Below are positions 16,686 through 25,011 of a DNA stretch of 64,000 bases, one piece after another (position 1 is the stretch's first letter; each line of letters begins with the position of its first letter). Under the pieces are notes generated by a model. That model was given only the letters and a program-made list of their open reading frames with translations, did not search any database and was not told where the DNA came from. The position numbers were made by a program, and so were the translations under genes. This stretch comes from Streptomyces nitrosporeus (GTDB taxonomy: Bacteria > Actinomycetota > Actinomycetes > Streptomycetales > Streptomycetaceae), in contig NZ_CP023702.1 in NCBI RefSeq assembly GCF_008704555.1, positions 496,001 to 560,000 on the forward strand, written 5' to 3'.

Positions 16686-18326
16686 TCAGCGGGCCTCGAC
16701 GACCTTGCCGTCGGCGACCTCCAGGCGGCGCGTCGTACGCACCGCCTCCAGCATCCGCCGGTCGTGGGTGACCAGCAGCAGTGTGCCGGTGTACGAGTCG
16801 AGTGCCGACTCCAGCTGCTCGATCGCCGGCAGGTCGAGGTGGTTGGTCGGCTCGTCCAGCACCAGGAGGTTGACGCCCCTGCCCTGGAGCAGGGCCAGTG
16901 CGGCCCGGGTTCGTTCGCCCGGCGAGAGGGTGGTGGCGGGACGCAGCACATGGGCGGCGCGCAGTCCGAACTTGGCGAGCAGGGTGCGCACATCGGCCGG
17001 TTCCGTGTCCGGCACGGCCGCGCAGAAGGCGTCGAGCAGGCTCTCGGTGCCGTGGAAGAGCTTCCGCGCCTGGTCGACCTCGCCGACGACGACGCCGGAG
17101 CCGAGCGAGGCGTGGCCGGAGTCGAGCGGCAGCCGGCCGAGCAGGGCTGCGAGCAGGGTGGACTTCCCCGACCCGTTGGCACCGGTGATCGCGACCCGGT
17201 CCGCCCAGTCGATCTGCAGGGTGGCGGGGCCGAAGGCGAAGTCCCCGCGGACGACGGCGGCGTCCCGGAGCGTGGCGACGACGGAGCCGGAGCGGGGCGC
17301 GGAGGCGATCTCCATCCGCAGCTCCCACTCCTTGCGGGGCTCCTCGACGACGTCGAGGCGTTCGATCATGCGCTGGGTCTGCCGGGCCTTGGCGGCCTGC
17401 TTCTCGCTGGCCTCGCTGCGGAACTTGCGGCCGATCTTGTCGTTGTCGGTGGCCTTGCGGCGGGCGTTCCGCACACCCTTGTCCATCCAGCCGCGCTGCG
17501 TCTGGGCACGGCTCTCCAGGGCGGAGCGCTTGTCCGCGTACTCCTCGAACTCCTCGCGGGCGTGGGCGCGGGCGCGTTCGCGTTCCTCCAGGTAGGAGGC
17601 GTAACCGCCGCCGTAGAGGTTGATCTGCTGCTGGGCGAGGTCGAGTTCGAGCACCTTGGTGACGGTCCGCATGAGGAACTCCCGGTCGTGGCTGACCACG
17701 ACGGTGCCGGCCCGCAGCCCGGACACGAAGCGCTCCAGGCGCTCCAGGCCGTCCAGGTCGAGGTCGTTGGTGGGTTCGTCGAGCAGGAAGACGTCGTAGC
17801 GGGACAGCAGCAGCGAGGCGAGCGAGGCGCGGGCCGCCTGGCCGCCGGAGAGGGCGGTCATCGGCAGGTCGAGGCCGACGGTCAGGCCGAGTTCCGCGGC
17901 GGTGTCCTCGGCGCGTTCGTCCAGATCGGCACCGCCGAGGGCGAGCCAGCGCTCCAGCGCCTCGGCATAGGCGTCGTCGGCGCCGGGCGCCTGGTCGACC
18001 AGGGCCTGGGTGGCGTCGTCCATTGTCCGCTGGGCGTCGGCCACCCCGGTGCGCCGCGCGAGGAACTCGCGTACGGATTCGCCCGCACGGCGCTCGGGCT
18101 CCTGCGGGAGGTGTCCGATGTTGGCGCCGGGCGGGGAGAGCCGCAGTTCGCCGTCCTCCGGGCGGTCGAGGCCCGCGAGAAGACGCAGCAGCGAGGACTT
18201 GCCGGCGCCGTTGGCCCCGACGAGCCCGATCACGTCCCCGGGCGCGACGACGAGGTCGAGGCCGGCGAAGAGGGTGCGGTCGCCGTGCCCCGCGGCGAGG
18301 TCCTTGGCGACGAGAGTGGCAGTCAT
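16686..18326 (-). CDS. ABC-F family ATP-binding protein
   Basis: The 546-residue protein has two ABC ATPase domains and no membrane segments. The first has Walker A GANGAGKSS, signature LSGGQAARASLASLLLSR and LLDEPTNDLDLDGLE; the second has GANGSGKST, LSPGERTRAAL and LVLDEPTNHLDLPAIEQLE. The domains are joined by a charged helical linker (ERERARAHAREEFEEYADKR). This is the ABC-F layout of ribosome-associated translation factors, some of which protect against antibiotics that act on the large ribosomal subunit. A TAGGAT box lies 9 nt before the ATG, so the message has almost no leader. No biosynthetic genes are adjacent, so a housekeeping or intrinsic resistance role is equally possible. Confidence 0.9.
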   Translation of the reverse strand: MTATLVAKDLAAGHGDRTLFAGLDLVVAPGDVIGLVGANGAGKSSLLRLLAGLDRPEDGELRLSPPGANIGHLPQEPERRAGESVREFLARRTGVADAQRTMDDATQALVDQAPGADDAYAEALERWLALGGADLDERAEDTAAELGLTVGLDLPMTALSGGQAARASLASLLLSRYDVFLLDEPTNDLDLDGLERLERFVSGLRAGTVVVSHDREFLMRTVTKVLELDLAQQQINLYGGGYASYLEERERARAHAREEFEEYADKRSALESRAQTQRGWMDKGVRNARRKATDNDKIGRKFRSEASEKQAAKARQTQRMIERLDVVEEPRKEWELRMEIASAPRSGSVVATLRDAAVVRGDFAFGPATLQIDWADRVAITGANGSGKSTLLAALLGRLPLDSGHASLGSGVVVGEVDQARKLFHGTESLLDAFCAAVPDTEPADVRTLLAKFGLRAAHVLRPATTLSPGERTRAALALLQGRGVNLLVLDEPTNHLDLPAIEQLESALDSYTGTLLLVTHDRRMLEAVRTTRRLEVADGKVVEAR

Positions 18327-18475
18327 GAGGGTGAGATCCTAACGAATGGCGGGGGCGCCGTGGACGGCGCCGTGGCGTCCCGCCCCGCGGCGGGGCGGAT
18401 CGCCGGGACGGCCGAGGGGCCGGGGCCCGGGAGGTCCGGGGGCCGGTGTGCGGGAGACCGACGGGAGTGGTGCGG

Positions 18476-19411
18476 GTGAGCGGCGTGACAGCGGACGTGA
18501 TCGTGGTGGGCGGCGGGGTCATCGGGCTGACCACGGCCCTGGAGCTGACGCGGCGCGGCCACCGGGTGCGTGTCCGGTCCCGGGACGCGGCGCGGGACAC
18601 CACGTCCGCGGTGGCCGGTGCGCTGTGGTGGCCCTACCGGATCGAACCCGAGGCGCTGGCCGGTGACTGGGCGCTGGAGACGCTGGCGGTGTACGAGGAG
18701 CTGGCCACGGCGCCGGAGGAGACCGGCGTGCGGATGGTGGCGGGCCTGCACGGGGGTGAGCGGCTGTCGGGGCTGGGGCCGTGGGCGCGGCGCCTGACCG
18801 GGGCACGGGAGGTGCCGGAGGGGCTCCGGGTGACGCTGCCGCTGATCGACATGCCGGTCCATCTGGCGTGGCTCCAGGAGCGGCTGGTCAGGAGCGGCGG
18901 GGTCCTGGAGCGCGGTACGGTCCAGGACTTCGCGGAGGCCGCCGCCCTGGCGCCGGTCGTGGTCAACTGCACCGGTCTCGGGGCACGTGCCCTGGTCCCC
19001 GACCTCGGGGTGCGGCCGGTGCGGGGGCAGCTGGTGGTGGTGGAGAACCCGGGCATCGAGGAGTGGTTCACCCGTGCCGACCCGGCGTCGAGCACGACGA
19101 CGTACTTCTTCCCGCAGCCGGACGGGCTGGTGCTGGGCGGCACGGCCGAGGTGGACGAGTACGGCACCGGGGCGGACCCCCGTACGGCCGAGGAGATCGT
19201 GGCGCGCTGTGCGCGGGTGCGGCCGGAGATCGCCGGGGCCCGGGTGACGGGCCACCGGGTGGGGCTGCGCCCCTCCAGGGACGCCGGTGTGCGTCTGGAG
19301 GCCGGGACGCTGCCGGGCGGGGGCCGGCTGGTGCACAACTACGGGCACGGGGGCGCGGGTGTGACCGTCGCCTGGGGATGTGCCCGGGCGGCGGCCGCTC
19401 TGGTGGGGTGA
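18476..19411 (+). CDS. FAD-dependent oxidoreductase, D-amino-acid oxidase family
   Basis: The 311-residue flavoprotein begins with the dinucleotide-binding motif VIVVGGGVIGLTTALELTRR. AVAGALWWPYRI matches the DAAO signature region that binds the flavin and substrate, VVNCTGLGARAL is a second FAD contact, and the C-terminal HRVGLRPSRDAGVRLE plus LVHNYGHGGAGVTVAWGCA are diagnostic of D-amino-acid/D-aspartate oxidases (substrate-carboxylate Arg, then the GHGGxG motif). It should oxidatively deaminate D-amino acids to keto acids with hydrogen peroxide formation. No peroxisomal-type tail or signal peptide is present. The GTG at 18476 was chosen; a GTG at 18485 is possible. The last codons and stop lie inside the first copy of a tandem repeat array. 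Confidence 0.85.
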   Translation: MSGVTADVIVVGGGVIGLTTALELTRRGHRVRVRSRDAARDTTSAVAGALWWPYRIEPEALAGDWALETLAVYEELATAPEETGVRMVAGLHGGERLSGLGPWARRLTGAREVPEGLRVTLPLIDMPVHLAWLQERLVRSGGVLERGTVQDFAEAAALAPVVVNCTGLGARALVPDLGVRPVRGQLVVVENPGIEEWFTRADPASSTTTYFFPQPDGLVLGGTAEVDEYGTGADPRTAEEIVARCARVRPEIAGARVTGHRVGLRPSRDAGVRLEAGTLPGGGRLVHNYGHGGAGVTVAWGCARAAAALVG

Positions 19412-19476
19412 GCGGTGGGGGTACGCCCTGGTGGAGTGAGCGGGGGGAGTACGCCCTGGTGGGCTGAGCAGGGAGC
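19395..19476 (+). repeat. 28-bp tandem repeat beginning inside the oxidase gene and containing its stop codon
   Basis: Copies at 19395-19420 (partial), 19421-19448 and 19449-19476 share CCCTGGTGG, then TGAGC and a G-run. The first copy supplies the Leu-Val-Gly end and TGA stop of the oxidase gene. Confidence 0.8.
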
Positions 19477-19493
19477 GTACGCCGCCGGAGGCG

Positions 19494-19599
19494 GCGCGCG
19501 GGAGCTTCCGGGCCCGGGCGGCCCGCGGGAGCTTCCGGACCCGGGCGGCGCGCGGGAACTTCCGAACCGGGCTGCCCGCGGGAACTTCCGGACCGGGCC
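19494..19599 (+). repeat. Four 26-27-bp tandem repeats
   Basis: Four units starting GCGCGCGGGAGCTTCCGG or GCCCGCGGGAACTTCCGG follow one another (19494, 19521, 19548, 19574). Each has a GGGAnCTTCC core that is nearly self-complementary, so the array could fold or bind a protein in the oxidase 3' untranslated region. Confidence 0.8.
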
Positions 19600-19647
19600 G
19601 CTCCGCCGGTCCGGGGGCCGCGCCGGGAGAGGCCGCCCCGGAGGTGC

Positions 19648-19689
19648 GTGGACCGCCCCGCCCCGCACCGGTGGGGCGGGGCGGCCCAC
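19648..19689. terminator. Strong hairpin between the repeat array and the BCCT gene
   Basis: CCGCCCCGCCCC and GGGGCGGGGCGG form a perfect 12-bp stem extended by GTGG/CCAC, directly after the stop codon of the converging transporter gene. Confidence 0.8.
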
Positions 19690-19693
19690 GCGG

Positions 19694-21436
19694 TCAGGCG
19701 GACGGGCCGGGCTTGTGCCGTTCGTCGCGGGTGATCTCGGTGGAGCCGCCGGGGCCGATACGGATCTCGAAGTCGCCGTCGTACTTGGCGTGCCCCTCGA
19801 TCACCGCGGACTCGACGGCCTCCACCCCGAACTCGCGGCGGACGATCAGCGGGTCGTGCCGCAGGTCCCGCATGAGGGAGACGCACATCCCGAGCATGAC
19901 GACGGTGAACGGCGCGGCCACCAGGATGGTGAGGTTCTGGAGCCCTGCCAGCGCGTCGCCCTGCCCGTCGCCGATGAGGAGCATGACGGCCGCCACGGCT
20001 CCGGTGACCACGCCCCAGAAGATGACGACCCACCGGGCGGGTTCGAGCACGCCCTTCTGGGAGAGCGTGCCCATGACGATCGATGCGGCGTCGGCGCCGG
20101 AGACGAAGAAGATGCCGACCAGGATCATCACCAGGATGCTCATCACGGTGGCGATCGGGAACTGCGCGAGCACCCCGAAGAGCTGGGCCTCGGCCGTGTC
20201 GCCGACTCCTTCGAGTTCACCGGCCCGTTCCAGTTCGATGGCCGAGCCGCCGAACACGGCGAACCAGACGAGGCTGACCGTGCTGGGCACCAGGATGACC
20301 CCGCCGACGAACTGCCGGATCGTCCGGCCCCGGCTGATCCTGGCGATGAACATCCCGACGAAGGGCGTCCAGGAGATCCACCAGGCCCAGTAGAAGACGG
20401 TCCAGCTGCCGAGCCAGCTGGCCACTTCGCCCTCCCCGGTGGCCTCCGTGCGCCCGGCGAGCTGGGGGAGCTCGCCGAAGTACGAGGCGATCGAGGTGGG
20501 CAGCAGGTCCAGCACGATGATGGTGGGGCCGACGACGAAGACGAAGACCGCCAGGATGAGGGCGAGCACCATGTTGATGTTGGACAGCCACTGGATGCCC
20601 TTCTCCACGCCGGACACCGCGGAGGCGACGAAGGCGGCCGTCAGGACGGCGATGACGGCCACCAGGAGTCCGGTGCCGGTCTTCTCCATCCAGTCCAGTT
20701 CATGGAATCCGCTGCCGATCTGGAGGGCGCCGAGCCCCAGTGAGGCGGCCGAGCCGAAGAGGGTCGCGAAGATGGCCAGGATGTCGATGATCCGGCCGGC
20801 CGTCCCGTAGGCGTGGCGTTTCCCGATGAGCGGTTCGAACACCGCGCTGATGGTCTGCCTCCGGCGCCGCCGGTAGGCGCTGTAGGCGATGGCGAGGCCG
20901 ACGACCGCGTAGATCGCCCAGGGGTGCAGCGTCCAGTGGAAGAGGGTGGTGGCCATGGCGGTCTGCATGGCCTCGGCGGCGTCGGCGGGGCGGGTGCCGG
21001 GAGGCGGGTCGACGAAATGGGCCAGCGGCTCGCTCACCCCGTAGAACATCAGGCCGATCCCCATGCCGGCGCTGAACATCATCGCCACCCAGGAGACCGT
21101 GCGGAACTCGGGTTCCTCGCCCTCCTGGCCCAGTGAGATCTTGCCGTAGCGGCTGATCGCCAGCCAGAGGGCGAAGACCACGAAGCCGGAAGCGGCCAGC
21201 ATGAAGGCCCAACCACCATTGTGGATCAACCCGTTGAGCAGCTCGGTGGAGGCGCTCTCCAGCGATTCGGTGGCCGTGGAGCCCCAGATCACGAAGGCCA
21301 CGGTGAGCACCGCAGCGACGCCGAAGACCACACGGTCGGTCACCGGGCGGCGGCCGTGGTGCGGTTCGGCCGGGAGATCCGCCGTGACCGGCAGATACTC
21401 CCCCCGCCCACCCGTTTCCTGCTCGTCGTGTGTCAC
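19694..21436 (-). CDS. BCCT family transporter (glycine betaine/choline/carnitine type)
   Basis: The 580-residue membrane protein has about twelve helices. It contains the BCCT substrate-site segment (SWTVFYWAWWISWTPFVGMFIA split across helix 8), GMGIGLMFYGVSEPL in helix 3 and HPWAIYAVVGLAIAY. These transporters import betaine or choline with sodium or proton coupling and are often osmotically activated. The N-terminal 40 and C-terminal 60 residues are cytoplasmic and charged. The GTG at 21436 was preferred over the one at 21445 because GAAAGG is 8 nt before it. It is divergent from a LacI regulator, 230 bp apart, but no shared operator was recognised. The exact solute is not determinable. 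Confidence 0.88.
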   Translation of the reverse strand: MTHDEQETGGRGEYLPVTADLPAEPHHGRRPVTDRVVFGVAAVLTVAFVIWGSTATESLESASTELLNGLIHNGGWAFMLAASGFVVFALWLAISRYGKISLGQEGEEPEFRTVSWVAMMFSAGMGIGLMFYGVSEPLAHFVDPPPGTRPADAAEAMQTAMATTLFHWTLHPWAIYAVVGLAIAYSAYRRRRRQTISAVFEPLIGKRHAYGTAGRIIDILAIFATLFGSAASLGLGALQIGSGFHELDWMEKTGTGLLVAVIAVLTAAFVASAVSGVEKGIQWLSNINMVLALILAVFVFVVGPTIIVLDLLPTSIASYFGELPQLAGRTEATGEGEVASWLGSWTVFYWAWWISWTPFVGMFIARISRGRTIRQFVGGVILVPSTVSLVWFAVFGGSAIELERAGELEGVGDTAEAQLFGVLAQFPIATVMSILVMILVGIFFVSGADAASIVMGTLSQKGVLEPARWVVIFWGVVTGAVAAVMLLIGDGQGDALAGLQNLTILVAAPFTVVMLGMCVSLMRDLRHDPLIVRREFGVEAVESAVIEGHAKYDGDFEIRIGPGGSTEITRDERHKPGPSA

Positions 21437-21665
21437 AAATGGCACCTTTCACGCATTGCGAGTATTTCGCTCTCCGTAGGCAGTACCACACGAGGCCCGG
21501 ACGACAGCATCAACAAGCCGTAACCACTTGACCGTTTATGAAGGGATTCGCCTCCCGGCCGTGCTGACGGGCCGTACCGGCCGGGCGGTTAGGCTGACGG
21601 CGTTCGTGTGCTCAACTGTTTTCCGCTCCGGCCCGGCCGGGGCTCGCGCGTACGAGGAGCGCCTC

Positions 21666-22733
21666 TTGCCCGACCCGACCCTGGACCCGGCTCCCGACCC
21701 GCGGCACGACGTCCGGCCCACCCTGGAGGCGGTCGCGGCGCGTGCCGGGGTCTCCCGGGCGACGGTGTCCCGCGTCGTCAACGGTGGCGCCGGGGTGCGG
21801 CAGCCCCTGGTGGACCAGGTGCGCAAGGCGGTCGACGAGCTCGGGTACGTCCCCAACCACGCGGCGCGGACCCTGGTCACCCGGCGCAACGGCGCGGTGG
21901 CCGTGATCATCGACGAGCCGGAGTTCCGGATCTTCTCGGACCCGTTCTTCTCCCGGCAGATCCGCGGGATCAGCCGGGAGCTCAACGCGCACGACGCCCA
22001 GCTGGTACTGCTCCTGGTGGAGGGCCGGGGCGACTTCGACCGGGTCACCCGCTATCTGGCCGGTGGCCATGTGGACGGGGTCCTGGCCTTCTCCCTGCAC
22101 ACCGACGACGAACTGCCCGCGGTCATCAGCAGGTTCAGGGTGCCGACGGTCTACGGCGGACGCCCGGAGCGCACCGGGGCCGAGGGCGGCGCCGGGACGC
22201 CGCCGGTGCCGTACGTGGACTGCGACAACCGGGGCGGCGCCCGGGAGGCGGTACGCCACCTGGTGGCCCTCGGCCGGCGGCGGATCGCGCACATCGCGGG
22301 CCCGCGCGACCAGACCTCGGCGCTGGACCGGATCGACGGCTACCGCGACGTGCTGCCGGACGCCGGCCCGGAGATGACGGTGGAAGGCGACTTCACCGCC
22401 GAGGGCGGCGCGCGGGCGGCAGAGGAGCTGCTGGACCGCTGCCCCGGTGTGGACGCGGTCTTCGTGGCCAACGACCTGATGGCCTCGGGTGTCCTGCGGG
22501 TGCTGCGGGAGCGGGGGCTGCGGGTCCCCGAGGACGTGGCGGTCGTCGGCTTCGACGACATGGCCTCGGTCGCGGAGAGCACCGATCCGCCGCTGACCAC
22601 CGTCCGTCAGGACGTGGAGGGCATGGGCCGGCTCATGGTCCGGCTGCTGATGGAGCGGCTGGACAGCGGGGCGGGCCAGTGGCCCGCCTCCGTGGTCACT
22701 CCCACCGAGCTGATCCTGCGCGACTCGGCCTGA
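21666..22733 (+). CDS. LacI family transcriptional regulator (TTG start)
   Basis: A protein of about 355 residues. The N-terminal LacI helix-turn-helix reads RPTLEAVAARAGVSRATVSRVVNGG and continues to the hinge helix PNHAARTLVTRRNG. The ligand-binding domain is periplasmic-binding-protein-like (VAVIIDEPEFRIFSDPFFSR, AVFVANDLMASGVLRVLRER, DVAVVGFDDMASVAESTDPP). The TTG at 21666 was chosen because GAGGAG ends 6 nt before it and because the protein then starts a sensible distance from the HTH. No sugar catabolic operon is adjacent, so the target is unknown; the divergent BCCT gene is the closest candidate. A hairpin separates it from the converging oxygenase gene. Confidence 0.9.
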   Translation: MPDPTLDPAPDPRHDVRPTLEAVAARAGVSRATVSRVVNGGAGVRQPLVDQVRKAVDELGYVPNHAARTLVTRRNGAVAVIIDEPEFRIFSDPFFSRQIRGISRELNAHDAQLVLLLVEGRGDFDRVTRYLAGGHVDGVLAFSLHTDDELPAVISRFRVPTVYGGRPERTGAEGGAGTPPVPYVDCDNRGGAREAVRHLVALGRRRIAHIAGPRDQTSALDRIDGYRDVLPDAGPEMTVEGDFTAEGGARAAEELLDRCPGVDAVFVANDLMASGVLRVLRERGLRVPEDVAVVGFDDMASVAESTDPPLTTVRQDVEGMGRLMVRLLMERLDSGAGQWPASVVTPTELILRDSA

Positions 22734-22749
22734 GGGCGGCCCGTCCCGC

Positions 22750-22785
22750 ACGGCGCCCTGCCCGCGGCCGGCGGCCGGGCGCCGT
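22750..22785. terminator. Hairpin between lacI-type gene and MpaB-type gene
   Basis: ACGGCGCCC and GGGCGCCGT form a perfect 9-bp stem around an 18-nt GC-rich loop in a 54-bp convergent gap. Confidence 0.65.
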
Positions 22786-22787
22786 CC

Positions 22788-23702
22788 TCACCCCGCCGTG
22801 CCGCCCGTCGCGGGGCCCTTCACACGGCCCGCCGCACCGCCCGCCGCCCGCCACGCGGCCCGCGCGTCCCGGGCGAGCGGCAGATAGCGCAGCCGTTCGG
22901 GGAGTACCGGGACCACGCGCCGTACGACCCCGCAGAACCTGCGCAGCCTCCGCTCCTGGGCGTCGGTCCATTCGAGGCCGATGGCCTCCCGGGCGTCCGG
23001 CGGCATCAGCCCGACCGTGAGGAACCGGCGGAACCTGGCCAGCGGCGGGAACAGGAGGGGCCACAGCACCCGGGCGAGCAGGCGCAGCACACGTGGGCCC
23101 CGGTCGGGGGGCGGTACGGGGCCGTCGACGGAGATCAGGTCCTCGACGACGGCGGTGCGTTCGATCTCGTCGGCGAGGATCCCGCGGTAGTAGGGCCAGA
23201 ACTCCTCGACCGTCCGGGGCATGTCCCGGTCGTGGATGCCGAGGACCCGGCCGACCTGGAGCCATTCCCGGTACAGGGCCCGCTCCTGTTCCCCGGTGAG
23301 CGGGCGGACCAGATAGCGGGTGGCGTGGCGGTAGACGGGGAATCCGGTGGCGTGCACCCACGCGTAGTTGGCCGGCTCCAGCGCGTGGTAGCGGCGGCCC
23401 CGGGTGTCGGTGCCCTGGATGGTGCGGTGCATTCTCCGCAGCCGGCGGCCCTCTTCCGCCGCGGCCTCTCCGCCGTACACCCAGAGCTGGAGCGAGCGCA
23501 GGGAGCGTTCGCCCCGGCCCCAGGGGTCCGTGCGGAAGACGGAGTGCTCGTCCACGCCCGCGCCGACGGCCGGGTGGGCCACCTGGAGGGTGAGGGCGGC
23601 GGGCAGCATGAGCAGGCCCCGGACGTCGCCGGCCAGACTCCACAGCACCCCGCCGGGCGGGGGCGGAGCGGCGGCCGTACGGCCGGTGTCCGTGCTGCTC
23701 AT
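22788..23702 (-). CDS. MpaB-type oxygenase (DUF2236 family), copy 1
   Basis: The 304-residue protein belongs to the DUF2236/MpaB family by TLQVAHPAVGAGVDEHSVFR near the start, YHALEPANYAWVHATGFPVY, and the EEFWPYYRGILADEIERT segment. The family includes the latex-clearing haem protein Lcp and the Penicillium oxygenase MpaB, which cut or oxidise isoprenoid chains. Conserved His residues in HP, HALEP and WVHATG are candidate metal or haem ligands. No signal peptide is seen. It is divergent from a second family member at 24087 across a 384-bp region, and a TetR regulator lies just beyond. It ends in an Ala/Gly-rich tail. The substrate is unknown; a hydrophobic isoprenoid or steroid is a reasonable guess. 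Confidence 0.8.
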   Translation of the reverse strand: MSSTDTGRTAAAPPPPGGVLWSLAGDVRGLLMLPAALTLQVAHPAVGAGVDEHSVFRTDPWGRGERSLRSLQLWVYGGEAAAEEGRRLRRMHRTIQGTDTRGRRYHALEPANYAWVHATGFPVYRHATRYLVRPLTGEQERALYREWLQVGRVLGIHDRDMPRTVEEFWPYYRGILADEIERTAVVEDLISVDGPVPPPDRGPRVLRLLARVLWPLLFPPLARFRRFLTVGLMPPDAREAIGLEWTDAQERRLRRFCGVVRRVVPVLPERLRYLPLARDARAAWRAAGGAAGRVKGPATGGTAG

Positions 23703-23922
23703 GCGGGGTCCCCTGTCGTCGGCGGGCGCCCGGTCCGGTGCCCGGCCTGCGTGTTCCAGTATGCGAGCGCGGACGGACCGCCGGCCCGTGGGGGCGGGGC
23801 CCGGGGCGTCCTGCGGGACGCGGCGGCCCGGGGCGGGGACCCGCTCGGGCGGCCCCGGGGGCTTTGTCCGCCGGGATCCGCTTCTTCGAATTCCTGTCAG
23901 CAGTGTTGACGCACCCCATGAA

Positions 23923-23941
23923 ACAAGTCGATAGTATTTGT
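23923..23941. promoter_or_regulatory. Promoter/operator candidate between divergent MpaB-type genes
   Basis: In the 384-bp gap 23703-24086 the only AT-rich stretch is at 23880-23955. It contains TTGACG (23907), TAGTAT (23932) and a loose inverted repeat ACAA-N11-TTGT at 23923-23941. This is where a TetR-type regulator could control both divergent genes. The rest of the gap is GC-rich and shows nothing else. Confidence 0.4.
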
Positions 23942-24086
23942 AACTTTGACTCCCGAGGGTGGGGAGCGGGTGTGCCGCGCCGCCGCGGCCGACGGCGCGG
24001 GCCGGGCCCCGGTGGTGCCCGCTCCACCCGGCTCACCACGCGCCCCGCGCCTGGACCGGCGCTTCCGTCCCACAGGAGGTTGTCAG

Positions 24087-24965
24087 ATGGGCCGCTACAG
24101 CCGGCTACGCGAGATCCGCCGGATGGACCCGGCGCGTGACTGCGCCGAGATCCTCAGGCTGATGTCCCAGTACGAGTTCCCCTGGGACTACCGGCAGGGC
24201 ATCAGCGTCGCCTTCCTGCGCGACTACGGTGTGCCCCGGATCTCCGTGCTCCTGGACCGCACCCAGGAGTTCGAGCGCAACGGCCAGAAGCGCTACGACG
24301 ACACGGTCCTGTTCGGCTACGAGATGGCGGCGGACGGCTTCGGTTCCGAGCGCGCCCGTGCGGCGGCCCGCCATCTGAACCGTATCCACGGCAGGTACCG
24401 CATCCCCAACGAGGACTACCTCTACGTCCTCGCCACCACCGTCGTCGGCCCCAAGCGCTGGATCGACCGGTTCGGCTGGCGCGCCCTGTGCCCCCAGGAG
24501 GCCCAGGCGCTGGCCGAGGTGGGGAAACGGATGGGGGCGATGATGGGGATCGAGGGGGTCCCGGACACCTATGCCGGCTTCGAGGAACTGCTCGACTCCT
24601 ACGAGCAGTCGATGTTCGCCTACGATCCGGCGAACCGCCGGGTCGCGAACGCCACCTTCCGGGTGATGGCGTCCTGGTACCCCGCGCCGCTGCGCCCGCT
24701 GGTGGCACGCTTCTCGCTGGCGCTGCTGGACGAACCCCTGCTGGAGGCGCTCGGGTTCGAGCAGCAGCCGCGGTGGGCCCGGTCCCTGGCCGAACGGCTC
24801 GTGCGGGCCCGTTCCCGCGCCGTCGGGCTGATGCCCGCCCGGCCCCGGTGGCTGCCGTCCAGGCCCCGGCCCCGCAGCTACCCCTTCGGCTACCGCCTCG
24901 ACGACCTCGGACCGCACTGGGCGCGGAGCCGGCCGCTGGAGCCTCTGCCCCAGGAGCGGTGCTGA
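24087..24965 (+). CDS. MpaB-type oxygenase (DUF2236 family), copy 2
   Basis: The 292-residue protein starts at ATG 24087 behind an ideal CAGGAGGT. It is the longer-diverged DUF2236 subgroup: RMDPARDCAEILRLMSQYEF, AFLRDYGVPRISVLLDRTQE, AARHLNRIHGRYRIPNEDYL and VLATTVVGPKRWIDRFGW. H in RHLNRIHG and the WIDRFGW motif correspond to the conserved core. The C-terminal 40 residues are basic and Pro/Arg-rich (PARPRWLPSRPRPRSYPF). The family includes oxygenases acting on prenyl or polyisoprene chains. It is divergent from copy 1 and converges on a TetR regulator, so the three genes probably form one regulated module. No sequence shows the substrate. Confidence 0.8.
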   Translation: MGRYSRLREIRRMDPARDCAEILRLMSQYEFPWDYRQGISVAFLRDYGVPRISVLLDRTQEFERNGQKRYDDTVLFGYEMAADGFGSERARAAARHLNRIHGRYRIPNEDYLYVLATTVVGPKRWIDRFGWRALCPQEAQALAEVGKRMGAMMGIEGVPDTYAGFEELLDSYEQSMFAYDPANRRVANATFRVMASWYPAPLRPLVARFSLALLDEPLLEALGFEQQPRWARSLAERLVRARSRAVGLMPARPRWLPSRPRPRSYPFGYRLDDLGPHWARSRPLEPLPQERC

Positions 24966-24970
24966 CCGGT

Positions 24971-25008
24971 CCGGGCACCGCCCGCCCCTGCCGCCGGACG
25001 GTGCCCGG
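24971..25008. terminator. Hairpin between MpaB-type copy 2 and TetR gene
   Basis: CCGGGCACCG and CGGTGCCCGG form a perfect 10-bp stem in the 46-bp gap between the convergent genes. Confidence 0.75.
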
Positions 25009-25011
25009 GCG

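Noticed and set aside
19395..19599. CRISPR-like array
   Set aside because: The repeats are directly adjacent without unique spacers and no cas genes are present.
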